Shown: positions 46,750-58,910, counted from the first letter of the stretch. The stretch: 64,000 bases of DNA from Parasponia andersonii (GCA_002914805.1 JXTB01000122.1:365925-429924); one strand, 5' to 3'. Notes: generated by a model from the letters alone, not told the origin. Numbers and translations: made by a program.

Positions 46750-48251
46750 CCATGGTATCCAATTTTTCATGATTTTGTTGTCTGTATAATTTATCTGAGG
46801 TTCGTCTAGAGTTTGTTTCCTTGTTTCTGTTAAGATTAAATCAAAAGCATGATGTTCATGCAAGAAATAGTTTCATGAAGTTTCCCTCTAGAGTGGGAAC
46901 CAGAAACCAATTTAGTTTTCACCCTTTTGTCTCTCTATTAAGTGATTAAAACGACACCTTATTTATTGAGTTCTTTGTATTCTTTCCGGTTCAGATTTGG
47001 GCTCTCCATTGGTGTGAAAGTTGTATCCACTACTCGCAATGAGTGAACAAAAAGAGTACTAGTTTTGTTGTATTACTTCATTATAATTTATTGGCTTCTC
47101 ATATTTGTAGTTTTGTTAACATGGCTCTTAAGGTTGAGCAGTGTTGAGTTACACTGCAAGTCTATCTTACAAACACTGTACTTTCTAATTTTTAAGGAAT
47201 CAGGGCCGCGTGAGCAACCTTTTATGGCATATTTTCTCCTTGAAGAACATCATTAAAACTGTCACTTTATGCAGATCTTACCAAACGTTGTTTCTTACCC
47301 TTTACTTAATTCTAGGTTTGCTTTTTCGCATAAGTCGCTGATGGTTTAATGGTATGATTGTTCTTTCTTAAATGATTTGAGGAAAAGGTTGTTTCGATTT
47401 CGCTTTAATCATTAGCGGATACCCTTTTGCACTAAAATAAGATCTCTGTCTTTGATACCTGTTCTGGTCAAGCTTTGATTGCAGTGAGCGGCTCCACTAA
47501 GCTCACCCGGTTTTAGGCACAGCACCCTCATGATAATTTGAAGACTTTGGACACCACAAGGTAACTTTAACAGTTTTTTCTCATACATTGACATGTACAA
47601 ACAGTTTGATCACCATCAACTCAACCACATCATGAAACAGTGACATCTTCTATTATTTGGTTTTGAAACAGTGACATCTTCTATTATTTGGTTTTGAAAC
47701 AGTGACATCTTCTATTATTTGGTTTTAGGCTGCTATTAATTATTAATTAAAGGCTTAACAGTGCTCCTTTTAAGACCTTTTCCTCTTTAGGCTATTGTTT
47801 GGTACTGGGTCATTTTCTTGTCAAGGCTGTCATCCCAATCACGTATATAATTAACATTGCTTATTTCTTTGTGTGAATGACATCAAAGCTTTAATGAGTT
47901 TATCTCTTTCGTAAATAATTGCCTTTAAATATAGATAATTAAATTAATTAAAATACCCGCCCTGATTAACGCGGCTAATATTTTAAATAACATGTCTCAT
48001 TCAACAAGCAACAACTGATATTAAATTCAGCCATTGATGATTTCAAAAGGCTTGAGACACATTAGAGACTACGGAGAAAGTAACAGAAAAAAATAGATAA
48101 AAAAAAAATACCTTAAAAACATTGGTTACCATTTCATATTCTAATCAAACAGAAACATACACATGTATTTTTGTTTCCGAGCCTGTAAACTAACAATTGA
48201 AAACGACTTTCACACAAGTATCCAATTACACGAAATCCAAAAAAAAAAAAA

Positions 48252-48288
<37 letters not shown>

Positions 48289-48465
48289 AACAGATTTGCA
48301 GGTGTTTCAACCTGCATTACAGTTAATTTTAATTTTTTTTTTCAATGAAACAGGAGTATATGTTATTCAGAGCTTTTCATGTATATACCCGTTTCGTTTT
48401 TTATTTATTTATTTATTTTTTAAAATTTTAGTTTGGTGTGAAAAACATTGATGATGAATTGATAT
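46750..48465. other. intergenic region between convergent genes
   Basis: 3' UTRs of the MFS gene (left) and of the peroxidase gene (right). It contains a triplicated 31-bp unit at 47634-47726 and a (GA)n microsatellite at about 48256-48285. Frames 47065-47256 and 48163-48348 show no motifs. Confidence 0.6.
47634..47726. repeat. three perfect tandem copies of a 31-bp unit
   Basis: Each unit begins GAAACAGTGACATCTTC and ends GGTTTT. The three copies are identical, which points to recent expansion. Confidence 0.9.
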
Positions 48466-50441
48466 TTACGAATTGAAGGCAGTGCAGTCTCTCCTGATCT
48501 CACCAAGACTTCCTGTCTTGATCCCAACTCGTCCGAGCTTTCTCATGGCCGTGGTGAAGGCTGCGTTAAACGTACTCGGGTCGTTGGCGAAATCAACAAC
48601 AGTTTGCTGAGTATCCGTATCAGTGAACAGCACCTCGTCCGACGTAAAAAGCCCCTTCTTGGCAACCAAGTTCTGGTAGTAGACGTTGTCGAATGTCCGA
48701 GCAGTGGTCGGGTCCATGTCGATGGCTATGGACGGGTCCACGTCCCGGGGGCATGCAGACATCAGCTCCTGAGCGTAACCGGGGTCCAGGGAAGGGTCCA
48801 CGGGGTTCGAAGGCGTAAACGAGTAGATGCGGTTGGCGAAACGGCTGCAGTGGGAGAACCCGACTGTGTGAGCCCCCGAGAGTGCGATCATGTCGAGTTG
48901 GGTGAGGTTGTTTTTGGCGAATATGGAGGTCAGTTGGTCCAGATGGTCCGACGGATCCGGCAGGTTTCCAGTGACTCGAGATGCTTTCGATACTAGTCCA
49001 TCGCGGCGTCCTAGCTCGACTTTGAATGTAGGTCCTCCGGCCTACACTCAGAGAGAGATTGAATTAAAATCATGACTTACGTGATAATGTATCAAAACTT
49101 GCATAATGTTCATTAAACTTACTATTTTCTCTTTTAAGAAAAATGTTCTTTTCTCGCGGATCGAGTCATGGTGCTTTTATTTATGATAGACAGTGAAAAT
49201 TAGTCAGCAACAATCAGTGCTTCATTTATTTATTTATTTTTAACACCACCACTCGTTATGTTTAACGGTGTTATGTTCTTACCAAAACGACGACGTCTCT
49301 AGCGGCGAGAGCCAAAATGTCAGCACAAGAGACAACGCCAGGGCATTGAGCTTCAACGGCTTGTTTGGCCTTGATGACGGTGTCAAAGCCATCTCCTGCC
49401 AAAGAAAGATTGTCCGGGGCGTCTTTCTCTGCGTCCCCATTTGGTGATGCAATAATTACTGAGGCATCGCAACCCTGCCACCACAACAGAACAATAAGTT
49501 GACAAAAACTCAAAACAGAGTATTTTTGTGATCATTAATTACAATATTGTTTTAGGCACTATAGATCATGAATTTTGTTATATTACATTATTAGGACTAG
49601 AGATTAACTCTTAGAAAAACTCATGTAATGGTAGGTGGAAAATATACCAGTCATAGTTGGGCATTTAATTTGACATGTTACGAAAAAAAAAAACTTGTTA
49701 TTTGTAGTGGCTGATGTGTTTATATGTTTCTTAGTCAACAGTTGATTTGGTTATGCCTAGGTCGGCTGACTAACTTCATTAGAACAGCCTCCACTTGCGA
49801 CTCGGTTCATATTTAGTTTACTTCCCAAGAAAGTTAAAACATAAGAAGTGAACAAATGAAAAACGAACAAAGATGTGATAGTTAAAGTTCCTGACTATGT
49901 ATAACTAATATTCAAACTCTCAAATTTTCGATTCAAACAATAAATAAACTACTCTTATTCAGCAATCACATTTGATAGAAATTGAGGATTCAAGCATATG
50001 ATGTATATGAGATAAGAACGCGATCATAAGCAATATGATGATCATGATCGTGATCAGCACACAATCAAAAGAGCAGTAATAGAAGTTCCGGACAACACAT
50101 GCAATAATTACATCAATAAACGGAATATATATACATAGCAGGCTAGACAGAAACATTTTTCAGTATATGTGTTTGTATGTATAACTAATTACAATATATA
50201 TGTATATACATAATAGTGATGGTACCTCAACGAAACAATCATGGAAAAATAGGCGAAGAGTAGACGGAACAGTGACAAAGGTCTGAGTAAACTTAGTAGA
50301 AACAGCCTGCTGAACTATGGTTTCAACGTTAGGACATGTGGCGCTGTAGAAGGTCTCTGCCAACTGCGCCTCTCCCCTTCCGATAACGTTGACGATCATA
50401 ACCATTATGAACAACAATCCTCTCATATTTCCCACCTCCAT
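48466..50441 (-). CDS. class III peroxidase (secretory), 327 aa
   Basis: Exons in coding order 50226-50441, 49283-49474 and 48466-49041, all phase 0. The N-terminal hydrophobic segment (about residues 7-22, cleavage likely before QLAETFY) is a signal peptide. Distal haem pocket RLFFHDCF has Arg63 and His67; the proximal His194 is in [18 protein letters not shown]. Cysteines of the conserved disulfides are visible (36, 69, 74, 116, 122, 201 and two near the C-terminus in SACP and RRDC). These enzymes oxidise phenolics with H2O2, or make ROS, in the cell wall. The [13 protein letters not shown] and [11 protein letters not shown] blocks fit the Arabidopsis PRX16/45/73 group. A Glu (FVEGCDAS) replaces the more common Arg or Asn. 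The loss of the usual fourth exon border is normal for this group. Confidence 0.95.
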
Positions 50442-50525
50442 TATGTCCTTCCCTCAAACCTAGCTTAACTTCCCGGCTACCTATCTCTCTCTCTGCCTAT
50501 TACACAAATTAATGGTTAAGACGAA

Positions 50526-50534
50526 TTATATATA
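50526..50534 (-). promoter_or_regulatory. candidate TATA box of the peroxidase gene
   Basis: TATATATAA on the minus strand, about 85 bp upstream of the ATG at 50441. Confidence 0.5.
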
Positions 50535-50608
50535 AGAGATTAAGAAAGAGAGTAGAGATAGAGAAAGAGAATGATGACCCTTTAAACAATTAATAGATTC
50601 ATCAAGTC

Positions 50609-50610
<2 letters not shown>

Positions 50611-50700
<90 letters not shown>
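50611..50700. repeat. compound microsatellite (TA)37(TG)8
   Basis: Uninterrupted TA from 50611 to about 50685 passes directly into TG repeats. It lies about 80-170 bp beyond the TATA box of the peroxidase gene, in its proximal promoter. The length is likely to vary between alleles and to be uncertain in the assembly. Confidence 0.9.
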
Positions 50701-50701
<1 letters not shown>

Positions 50702-52364
50702 ACTTGGTCTAATTAAGCCTTCGAGTGTTCAATGTTCTCTAGTAACAACATATGTTATATACATAAATATATGTGTGTGTAGCAAAGTGTTATTGGGTAT
50801 TTGTCAATTTCCCGGAAAGTCGTTTTCTAGAGTAACATATAATTTGCTGTACCAGTATTATCCCAGTTGTGACCAAGAAATCTGTTTATATCTAGTCTAG
50901 GGTGTTGCTTTGTGTATTGGAAGAATGGTATTGTCATATAATTCGGGTCCATGGTTTTCTACTACTTTCCCGATCAGACGGCTGAAAAGGCTTATCACCT
51001 CCATCTAATAGCTCTTTAGATCATTCCTACAAGTCCACCATACCAAAAATAAATAAATAAATAAGTCTATATGCGTAATTTGTAAAGATCATAAATTCTT
51101 AACTTATATTTTTATATTAAGTTTGAGGCATATTCTCTATTGATTGACTTGGTATTCTTATGTGATTCAACTTGTACGCGTACATGAATGGGTCTCGCCC
51201 TTGCCCTGCAAATGCAAATTAAATTACTTGTAAGTATTAAATGAAAATGACTAAATAACAAATCCGAATACTAAAGTTTGGACAAGTCTAAAGCAGGTTA
51301 TCATTTACCAGTCAGAGTTTGACATTGTATACACATGGCGTATCAAAATAAAACTACTTCATATGTATATGTATGTTTCACATGAGGAAAATTTGGCGTG
51401 GCATGGTGTGTACATATGCTATATTAAAGAATATTTTCAGATTTATATCGTATATTTTCCAATTCTTGGCACAATTGTATAAGTATTTTCTCAAAATCAT
51501 AAAAATCTTCATATCTGATAATTAAGACAGCAATTAGCAAATAATATGAACTCCGTCATTTACTTACCAGTGTATACAATAGTATACATACAGTTTTTAA
51601 TACATGGCAGAAAGGTCAACTAATTGAAATTATCTAGAAGTCTCATGTTTAATGAACTTAAGCACAAACAAATTGTTGTAGTTAGTAAGTCCTTGTGTTG
51701 TACACCTTGGAATTTATTTAAACAATATCTTGAGGACTAATTCACTGATATGCCTTCAAGCTTTTCTACTCCCCTGGAATAATTCGCCCATGAGTTATAT
51801 AGTAGTCTATTTTCATTCCACAATAAATAAATAAATAAATAAATAATAGTTAAACCATTTAATGTACCGTCAGTACACCAAAAATTGCAAAATTTGTTGT
51901 GGAGTCTTTTTCTATGTAATCTGAGGCAATATTTTTTATGCAATTGTCAATTTAGATATGCAAATGCCTTATATACTTTTTCCTTGTCATAATTTATAAG
52001 GTAAACCTTTTCAAGACTGGTATTATGAGCATTTATCCTAGGAAAACTCTCTTTAGATTTCCATCTAAAAATCTCTATTTTTGGTAACTTATTTGCTTTC
52101 AACTCGTCACAAAAGACTTGCTTTTTTTACTTTTTATTTTTTTTTAGTAAATTAGTAAAAGTATTGATTATCATTTCAAATTGTCAAAACTAGGCTAGCC
52201 AAAACTAAGCTGATAGCCTGACACTCAAAAAAAAAAAAAAACGCAGCTAAATTGTGCTGGCTTGGTAACATTTTTCTGCCTTTTGGATATATTGATTGAT
52301 CCCCGTACTTTTATATAGTTTTGAAGTACGAAAATTGTAAAATGGAAGTGTTTCCAAACAAATT
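50701..52364. other. intergenic, no gene seen
   Basis: Upstream region of the peroxidase gene, then AT-rich DNA. It includes an (ATAA)n run near 51822-51845 and A/T tracts, with no supported frame. Confidence 0.6.
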
Positions 52365-52590
52365 TTGACATAGCAGTAATTTTAACTAAACTGACATTTT
52401 TTATTGAGTGTTTTGAAAAAAATAATTTTTGTAGTAGTATCACCGCATTGTGTGACGAGAATTATGTAATCATAAAAAATGATGACTTTTCTCACGAGAT
52501 AAGTAGAAAGTACAAGTAATTTTGGGCCATATAAAAATATAATCAAATTTTGGATTCAATTTAAGTAAATATCTTTTTGTTAAATTTTGG
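52365..52590. repeat. direct repeat, copy 1
   Basis: About 225 bp from 'tttgacatagcagtaatttt' to 'ttttgttaaatttt', repeated at 53072-53297 with few differences (offset about 706). The pair encloses an LTR fragment. Confidence 0.85.
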
Positions 52591-52599
52591 AAAGTACAC

Positions 52600-53065
52600 C
52601 ACGTAGATGATTAAGTGGCAGAACAGGTCACAGGCGGAGCACACCGCCCAACACGTATCCAGAGTGATCGATTAAAAGCTACGCGAGTCGTACGTGGTAC
52701 CGCATAGGCCCATGGGCTGTCCGAGGCCAGGGCCAAGCCCATCCCAAACCCTGGATGGATTCGGCCCACTCCGATTCTTACCTTGACTACTGGGGGTAGG
52801 AAGCTTCAAGGGTCTTCCGCTAGAATACCGTGGGAAGCAGCTCACCGCTCCAGACCTAGACAGAGCATTTAATGCGATCCTGAGTAGGTGTGCGCATTGG
52901 GCAAGTCATCCTGACAGAACGGCAGCTTGTCAAAATCTCACTCTCGACAGGCTGAAGTCGTAGGAGACGGCGAAAAACAGGCCGCGACGATACAAAGGAG
53001 ATCACGGTAACCACAATCCGTGATTTCTGGAGTAAGTCATGATGGAAAAAAGTACTCGATCCTGA
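52600..53065 (-). mobile_element. LTR fragment related to the solo LTR at 21049-21874
   Basis: GC-richer than its flanks. Its reverse complement aligns with about 21410-21860: shared words include CGCACACCTACTCA, CATTAAATGCTCTGTCT, GGAAGACCCTT, TGTTCTGCCACTTAATC and ACGTGGTGTA. Neither terminus is present, so it is truncated. Similarity is moderate, hence a different, older insertion. Confidence 0.8.
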
Positions 53066-53071
53066 GTGTTT

Positions 53072-53297
53072 TGACATAGTAGTAATTTTAACTAAACTGA
53101 CATTTTTTACTGAGTGTTTTGAAAAAAATAATTTTTGTAGTAGTGTCACCGCATTGTGTGACGAGAATTATGTAATCATAAAAAATGATGACTTTTCTCA
53201 CGAGATAAGTGGAAAGTACAAGTAATTTTGGGTCATATAAAAACATAATCAAATTTTGGATTCAATTTAAGTAAATGTCTTTTTGTTAAATTTTATA
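53072..53297. repeat. direct repeat, copy 2
   Basis: Near-identical to 52365-52590. After it the sequence diverges ('atagcaaaatgttt') where copy 1 passes into the LTR fragment. Confidence 0.85.
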
Positions 53298-53640
53298 GCA
53301 AAATGTTTGAAATATATGTTTATACATTAAGTATAAAATTTTATATATCAAGTATAAGAATATAAATTTAGTACGCTTCATCAGCACAACAACTAAAATT
53401 AATAAGCGTAAAAATATATATACTTAAATATTTAAATATAAAATTTAAAAAATAAATATCTAATTAATCAAAAAATTTTAATCGGCATCCACCTAAATTT
53501 CTCGGTAATAAAATTTTTTTTGCAAGTAATTATTCGAAACACTCGTATGAAAATCATTTTAATCCAAATTAGTGCTACTCAGGACTCAGGTCCATTCCCC
53601 TTGAACAGAACCTTTTGTCCTCAGAAGCAGGATCAAATAG
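53298..53640. other. AT-rich spacer
   Basis: No gene; upstream flank of the ZNF511-like gene. Confidence 0.5.
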
Positions 53641-53643
53641 GGA

Positions 53644-53747
53644 TGGGCCATAATCTTTCACCATATGGGCCTCTGATTAGCCCAACTTTGCCAGATGGTG
53701 TCGTTTGAGGCCTGTAGATTGGGCTAACTGGATGGGAAATTAGCCCA
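53644..53747 (+). promoter_or_regulatory. cluster of five TGGGCY / AGCCCA motifs (site II-like) in the ZNF511-like promoter
   Basis: TGGGCC 53644-53649 and 53666-53671, AGCCCA 53679-53684, TGGGCT 53720-53725, AGCCCA 53742-53747. This density in about 100 bp is typical of site II elements of plant housekeeping genes. Confidence 0.55.
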
Positions 53748-53880
53748 AATGCGGTTCTTGAAGAGAATGCCTTCAAAGTTTCAAACTTTGAAGTTTGAAG
53801 GCGCACTGGACCTGAATCTTCCTCAAAGCTTCGACAACCACAATCGTCACTGTAAGCTGAGGACTAGCAAACACGAGGGT

Positions 53881-54788
53881 ATGGCCATGGACGTGGAAGA
53901 AGGCCAGCTAGGGTTCCCGTACTGGCAACCCGTTTGTAGAAGATTCGATCCCGACTCTCCATTTTTCGCTTCTGGAAACATCGAAAGGGAACTTCTCGCA
54001 AAACAGGTTCTTTTTTCTTTCGTAAATTTTCCCTCTTTCGTTTTGGGATTTTAGAAATTTGTTACTCTAACGACCCAGTCTTCTGAAAATTGAAGATATT
54101 GCAGTGCGTGGTCGCTGTTTCATTTTTTTTATTTTCAATCGTTTTCGAGGTTGTGGTTTTGGTTTGTGTTTAGTTTTTACTCGAATTTTAATTTAATGCG
54201 ATGTGGGTAATTTTGTAATCGTTGAAGTTTTAAATTTCAGTTCTCTTTTGTTCTTAGGTTGCAATCGATTTAACTGAGGACGAAAAGAACTACCTTCGGA
54301 GTTGGGTAGCTGAAGATAGCACCAGGTATGTTAGTTTACATCAAAACCTTTTTTTTTTTTTTTTTTTAAATTTCAGTTCTCTTTTGTTCTTAGGTTGCAA
54401 TCGATTTAACTGAGGACGAAAAGAACTACCTTCGGAGTTGGGTAGCTGAAGATAGCACCAGGTATGTTAGTTTACATCAAAACCTTTTTTTTTTTTTTTT
54501 TTTAAATTGTATTTAATTATGGAACCTGAAATTTGAAAAGGAGAGTCACAAGAACATGAGTAACTTTAGTTTTAGATGGGTCAGAGAAGAGGGAACTGTC
54601 TTCAATGCTTATATTAGAGAGTTAGAGAGCTCTAACATGTTGCTAGGTAGGTCCCCATGAGGAATTGGAGCCCAGCTCAGACCTTATGGGAGCAAAGAGT
54701 AAACCATGAGATAGGGTAATCGTTCAGCTTATCTGATGGAAATTTATTAAGTGTGTTCTTCTTCTTCTTTTTTTTTTTTTTTTTTTTT

Positions 54789-54825
<37 letters not shown>

Positions 54826-55886
54826 CGTTTTTTAGGATTGCTTTCTTAGTCTTATTACTTGGTAAGGTTTAGTTTTCACTTCATCCGAAGTCCAATGGCG
54901 TGGTTTTTCGTTCATTTGTGAATATCTACTCTAAAAAATTGTTGATTTCTTTGTTAGGCCAAGATTTTACAGGATCGAGACAACGGTTAAAGGGGGAATT
55001 GTTTCGGTTGTGTTGGCCGGTTCATGTTTGATAGAACGATTAATTTTTTGTGGTTGCATTTTTCTGCTTTGTCTGATTATTGTCTTCATAGGTTTGTTCA
55101 AACTCATATTCACTTTGCCTAACTTGAGAACCCAAATCTAACCTATGCACAGGGGAGTTTTCTGTCCCATTGCGGGTTGTGGTGCACGTCTGACGTCGTT
55201 AGAGGATTTTGAAGATCATTATAATGCACGACATACTGCTTCATGTTCTGTGTGCTCTAGAGTTTACCCAACATCACGGTTGCTGAGCATACACATATCT
55301 GAAGCACATGATTCTTTCTTTCAGGCTAAAGTTGCACGAGGCTATGCCATGGTATCTTATGTTCATTTTCCTATGTTATCCTGTCGTTTGAGCAAGCATG
55401 CTAGGACGTGGTTACAGTTTTAAGCATCATTGTTTCTTGTTCTTCTTCTCAATATAATGATCCAGTGCATTCGTCATCACTAGTTCTGTATCGTAAAGTT
55501 TTATTTTCTGGTGGCAGTATGAATGCCTAGTTGAAGGCTGCACTCTGAAGTTTAAGTGCTACAAAAGTCGGCATCAGCATCTGGTGGACAAGCACAAGTT
55601 CCCCACTTCATTTGAGTTTTTCGGAAAAGCTCGTCCATCCAAAAAACTGAGGCAGAAACAGCAACGTAAACAAGCCAATCATAAGAAGGCAGAAGCTTCA
55701 AGCATGGAAGTAGAAAGTGAAACCATCGATGGCCTTGTTTCTGCTGTGTCCAAATTAAGCACATCCGATTCATCTCCTTCATCCATCAGCTTTGGTCGCC
55801 GCAACACCCGTGGTTTAACATTTGTCCCTAGAGCTATTCAACGTGACAAGAGGCCGGACTCCTCGTCAGCTGAAACAAAGACATAG
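53881..55886 (+). CDS. ZNF511-type C2H2 zinc-finger protein, 253 aa
   Basis: Exons 53881-54006, 54258-54325 (or its identical copy at 54394-54461), 55153-55351 and 55518-55886. The start MAMDVEEGQLGFPYWQPV fits the family; the same frame is open from 53749, giving a possible 44-residue extension. Three C2H2 fingers: residues 69-92 (C-x4-C), 96-117 (C-x2-C) and 134-157 (C-x4-C). The spacing and the CLVEGC and HDSFFQ blocks match eukaryotic ZNF511. After them come a basic stretch (about 170-190) and a C-terminal SFGRRNTRGLTFVPRA motif. Probably a nuclear nucleic-acid binding protein; its precise role is unknown. The intron after exon 2 has long poly-T tracts (54768-54825). Confidence 0.88.
54232..54503. 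repeat. tandem duplication (136-bp period) containing all of exon 2 of the ZNF511-like gene
   Basis: The block from 'aaatttcagttctc' through the acceptor, the 68-nt exon, the donor GTATGT and the following poly-T is present twice in succession with no difference seen. Exon copies are 54258-54325 and 54394-54461. Using both exons would shift the frame and hit TAA within five codons, so only one can be used in a productive mRNA. Confidence 0.92.
54768..54825. repeat. poly-T tract (about 58 bp, two interruptions)
   Basis: Nearly pure T broken by single G and C bases, inside the intron of the ZNF511-like gene. Possibly the tail of a minus-strand retroposon or simply slippage-prone intron sequence. 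Confidence 0.8.
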
Positions 55887-56558
55887 CAGCTAACAAGCAT
55901 GCGATTCAATTTTGTATCCATGAGTGCTTTCCTACCGGCAATCATGTACATGGCTTATACATACAACCAGCTATGTGGAGAGATATTGAGCTATAGGTGA
56001 TGACCCTTTTTATCTTGTAGAAAATCTTCGTGTGAAATATCCGAGGTAGTATGATTAGTTACGTGCATGAATGACATTGTGGGAACACTTTTTGGAGAAA
56101 TTGAGCTTGTCATACTTTTGCGTAAAACACATACCTTGACCCCGGGTTGTGTTTCCTTTCACAAGTGTTGAAAAGCATAGCAAATTGCTTCAATTTAACT
56201 AAAATTAGAAAATAAAAAGAGTACATTATAGAATTCGGAATAAAGGGATCTTGAAAATGAGAAGAGTTCGAAAACAAATTAGACCGTTTCCCTCATCGGA
56301 AGGAATAAAAAGAAATGAAGAGCGTTGGTACGACGTCGTTTGGAGGAGAACTAGTCCTCACCTGTACGGTGTGTGAACTCGAGTTAATTGGTCCAAACAG
56401 GGTAAACAGGGCTAACCAGGGTTATATTTGTATATTCCCCTAGGTCGAGACTGGAGATTACATATTTGGTAGAGTTTGTAGCGAAATCTAGGTGACCGAC
56501 TCATCTTGGTTTTGGTTTGGCGAAAGATCGAAAAGAAAGAAAGAGAAAAAGGGCGAAA
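55887..56558. other. 3' UTR of the ZNF511-like gene and upstream region of SEC61 gamma
   Basis: No further gene. The two genes are in the same orientation with only about 670 bp between stop and start. Confidence 0.6.
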
Positions 56559-56919
56559 ATGGAGGCGATTGACTCAGTGTTCGATCCCCTTAGGGAGTTC
56601 GCCAAGGACAGCGTCCGTCTCGTCAAGCGCTGCCACAAGCCCGATCGCAAAGGTAAATTATATAAAAACTCATTGGTCTTTTTTCATTCTCATGCATATC
56701 CTTTTCCTTATATCTATCTATCTATCTATATATCTATATGTCATAAAATTTTGAATTTTGAATTTCGAATTTCGAATTTTTTTTTTTTTTTTTTTTTTTG
56801 AAGAATTCACGAAGGTGGCATTCCGTACGGCGATTGGATTTGTGGTGATGGGATTCGTGGGATTCTTTGTGAAGCTCATCTTCATCCCCATCAACAATAT
56901 CATCGTCGGATCTGCTTAG
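56559..56919 (+). CDS. SEC61G: protein translocation subunit SEC61 gamma, 69 aa
   Basis: Exons 56559-56652 and 56804-56919, with an intron GTAAAT...TTTGAAG that follows a long T tract. The sequence starts [20 protein letters not shown]. An amphipathic N-terminal part is followed by a single tail-anchor helix (about 38-62: [20 protein letters not shown]) and ends NNIIVGSA. Length and sequence are those of SEC61 gamma, the small clamp subunit of the ER translocon (SecE homologue). Intact. A 3' UTR intron may follow, since 'gctcag|gtcacc' lies just after the stop. Confidence 0.97.
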
Positions 56920-58910
56920 CTCAGGTCACCTCGCCTCAGCCTCACCTCTCTATTTTGATATAGTACTATATCTATCCCATATGTCCTGCAATGCATGTAT
57001 TCAATTGGAATTTTCCCTTTCTAATTTTTCTCTATTTTTTTTCATTCATTTTACTCTTTTGGGTTCGTCGCGGATTTGAATCTTGAGATGGGGAACACCT
57101 TAATTCGGATACTTGAAAAATTGAACTTTTTTTTGGCTTCCTAAGAAGCAAGTGAACCAACACAAGAAGTTGAACTTGGTTCTCTGTTCCAATGTTGTTG
57201 TCTTCTAAGATTGTATGGTATATTTTCAGCAATACTATGTTATTTTTGTTTTCCTTGTATTTTGGTTGGGATTGCAGAGGATGTAAATAAGCAATCTTTT
57301 GCTCTCCAATTGTTTGATTTCGCAATGAATGGATGGCTGATTTTGTCTATTTTTGCCTTATTTTTTATCACTGATCTTTTGGGACCTCTTTAACAATAAT
57401 AGAAAGTTGCATTGTATAAACTTTAGATGCTTACCGTTCGTAAATTCAGAATGTTTATTTGGTCATCTTCTTGCTAAGTTCTGTTGTTTATGTCGTTTGT
57501 TTAAGGGATGTTCAATCAAGGGTGGCAATGTTGACATGTCTGTGTACCTTGATTACAGGGTCATTTTCAATTTTGAAATCATATATATGGATTGTGGATG
57601 GATATACCTTACTCCTTTGAGTGTTTGATCTTCTTTGTTTTGGACAGTTCAGATAGGGAATTAGAAATAATTAGCATCTGTATTTTGGACTCTTTGTTAG
57701 TGTCAATCATTGGTTCATCTCAATGATGGTTTCTTTATTAATGCCGTGAATGCCAAGTAGTTTTGCGTAGATTCCTTTATTCTCCATTTTAGTGGAGAAC
57801 AATTTCTTGATTGTGATTTTTCTTTCATCTTCAATGTTCAATTCCTCTGACTTTATAATGTTTCATCCACAACGGGTCTCAATTGTTTTCTAGTGTATAA
57901 CACGCGATTTCTAAATATTTCATGTTAAACTGCAGGTGATCATTTTGTTAGGTGCAAGAAGGAAACTTTCAGTAAACAATATGATGGGAAAAGATCTAGC
58001 CACCAAGGGTATTAGAATTTTCACCAACTAAACTAGTGTTTTCTGTAACCTGTATGAATGCTTTGTTTCTTTCTCAAGTGAGTTTTTTTGTACTTTTTTA
58101 TGCTTTTACTGTAACTGGAGATTGTTGATCATTTTGTATCCGCACAACATAGGAGTTCTTGACTTTGTGGTAAGTGAAGCTCGACTGTAATTTCACAGAA
58201 ACCATTTTCCTCCTTAACGAAAATACATTCATTCACAGACTTGTAACCAACAGGGATATGAAAATTCTTCTTTTTAATCGAAAAAGAAAGGATTCTAGTT
58301 TGTGGTTTAAAAAAAAATAAAAAAAGCAGAGAGAAATATCAGGGTGGCCTTTTATGATCTTGTGGAACTTTCTTGCTTTGATCAACTCATCAAGTAGAAC
58401 AAAGCTTTTGGACCTGAATAAGGTTGACCTTAACCACTAGGTTGCTCTCTCAGGGACCAAGTTCTAGTTTCTAAGAATTAGTTAAGAATCGCTTAATTCT
58501 GTTCTTGCCGCCGAATCTGCTTACTTTATCACATTAGTTAAAGGTGGAATGCATGGTTGATATTTTGAAGGATACACGGCTGGCAACCCTTGCAAAGTGT
58601 CCACATACTTGATATGACGATAGTCACGTTGCAAGGCTCATTGGTCCTGAGAGCTGAGATTTTGGTATCTTTATTTTGGTCACCTAAACTTGACAAAAGC
58701 TATATCGGATTCCATTTCCAATGATAAGATAAAGAACAGATCAATGAACAGACGTTGAAAGCTTCGATACAGCAAGAGCTGGAATTTCCCAGTAGGGGGA
58801 TCTATACGAAGGATAAAAAAATGAATTGAACCCTCTCAAACCACCCTATCTGCACATTCTGATTGCAATATAACGCGGTAAGAGTTGGCATAAGAAGTCG
58901 CTTCTAAGAA
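56920..58910. other. intergenic region between convergent genes, possible spliced 3' UTR
   Basis: No protein gene. Around 57938 'ttaaactgcaggtgatc' could be a 3' UTR acceptor of SEC61 gamma. Frames at 57211-57393 and 57353-57628 are hydrophobic but without family signature. Confidence 0.5.

Noticed and set aside
48604-48996. Plus-strand frame opposite peroxidase exon 3
   Set aside because: Shadow of the minus-strand peroxidase, which has all catalytic residues.
57211-57628. Hydrophobic plus-strand frames after SEC61 gamma
   Set aside because: T-rich sequence yields hydrophobic frames by chance; more likely 3' UTR or intron.
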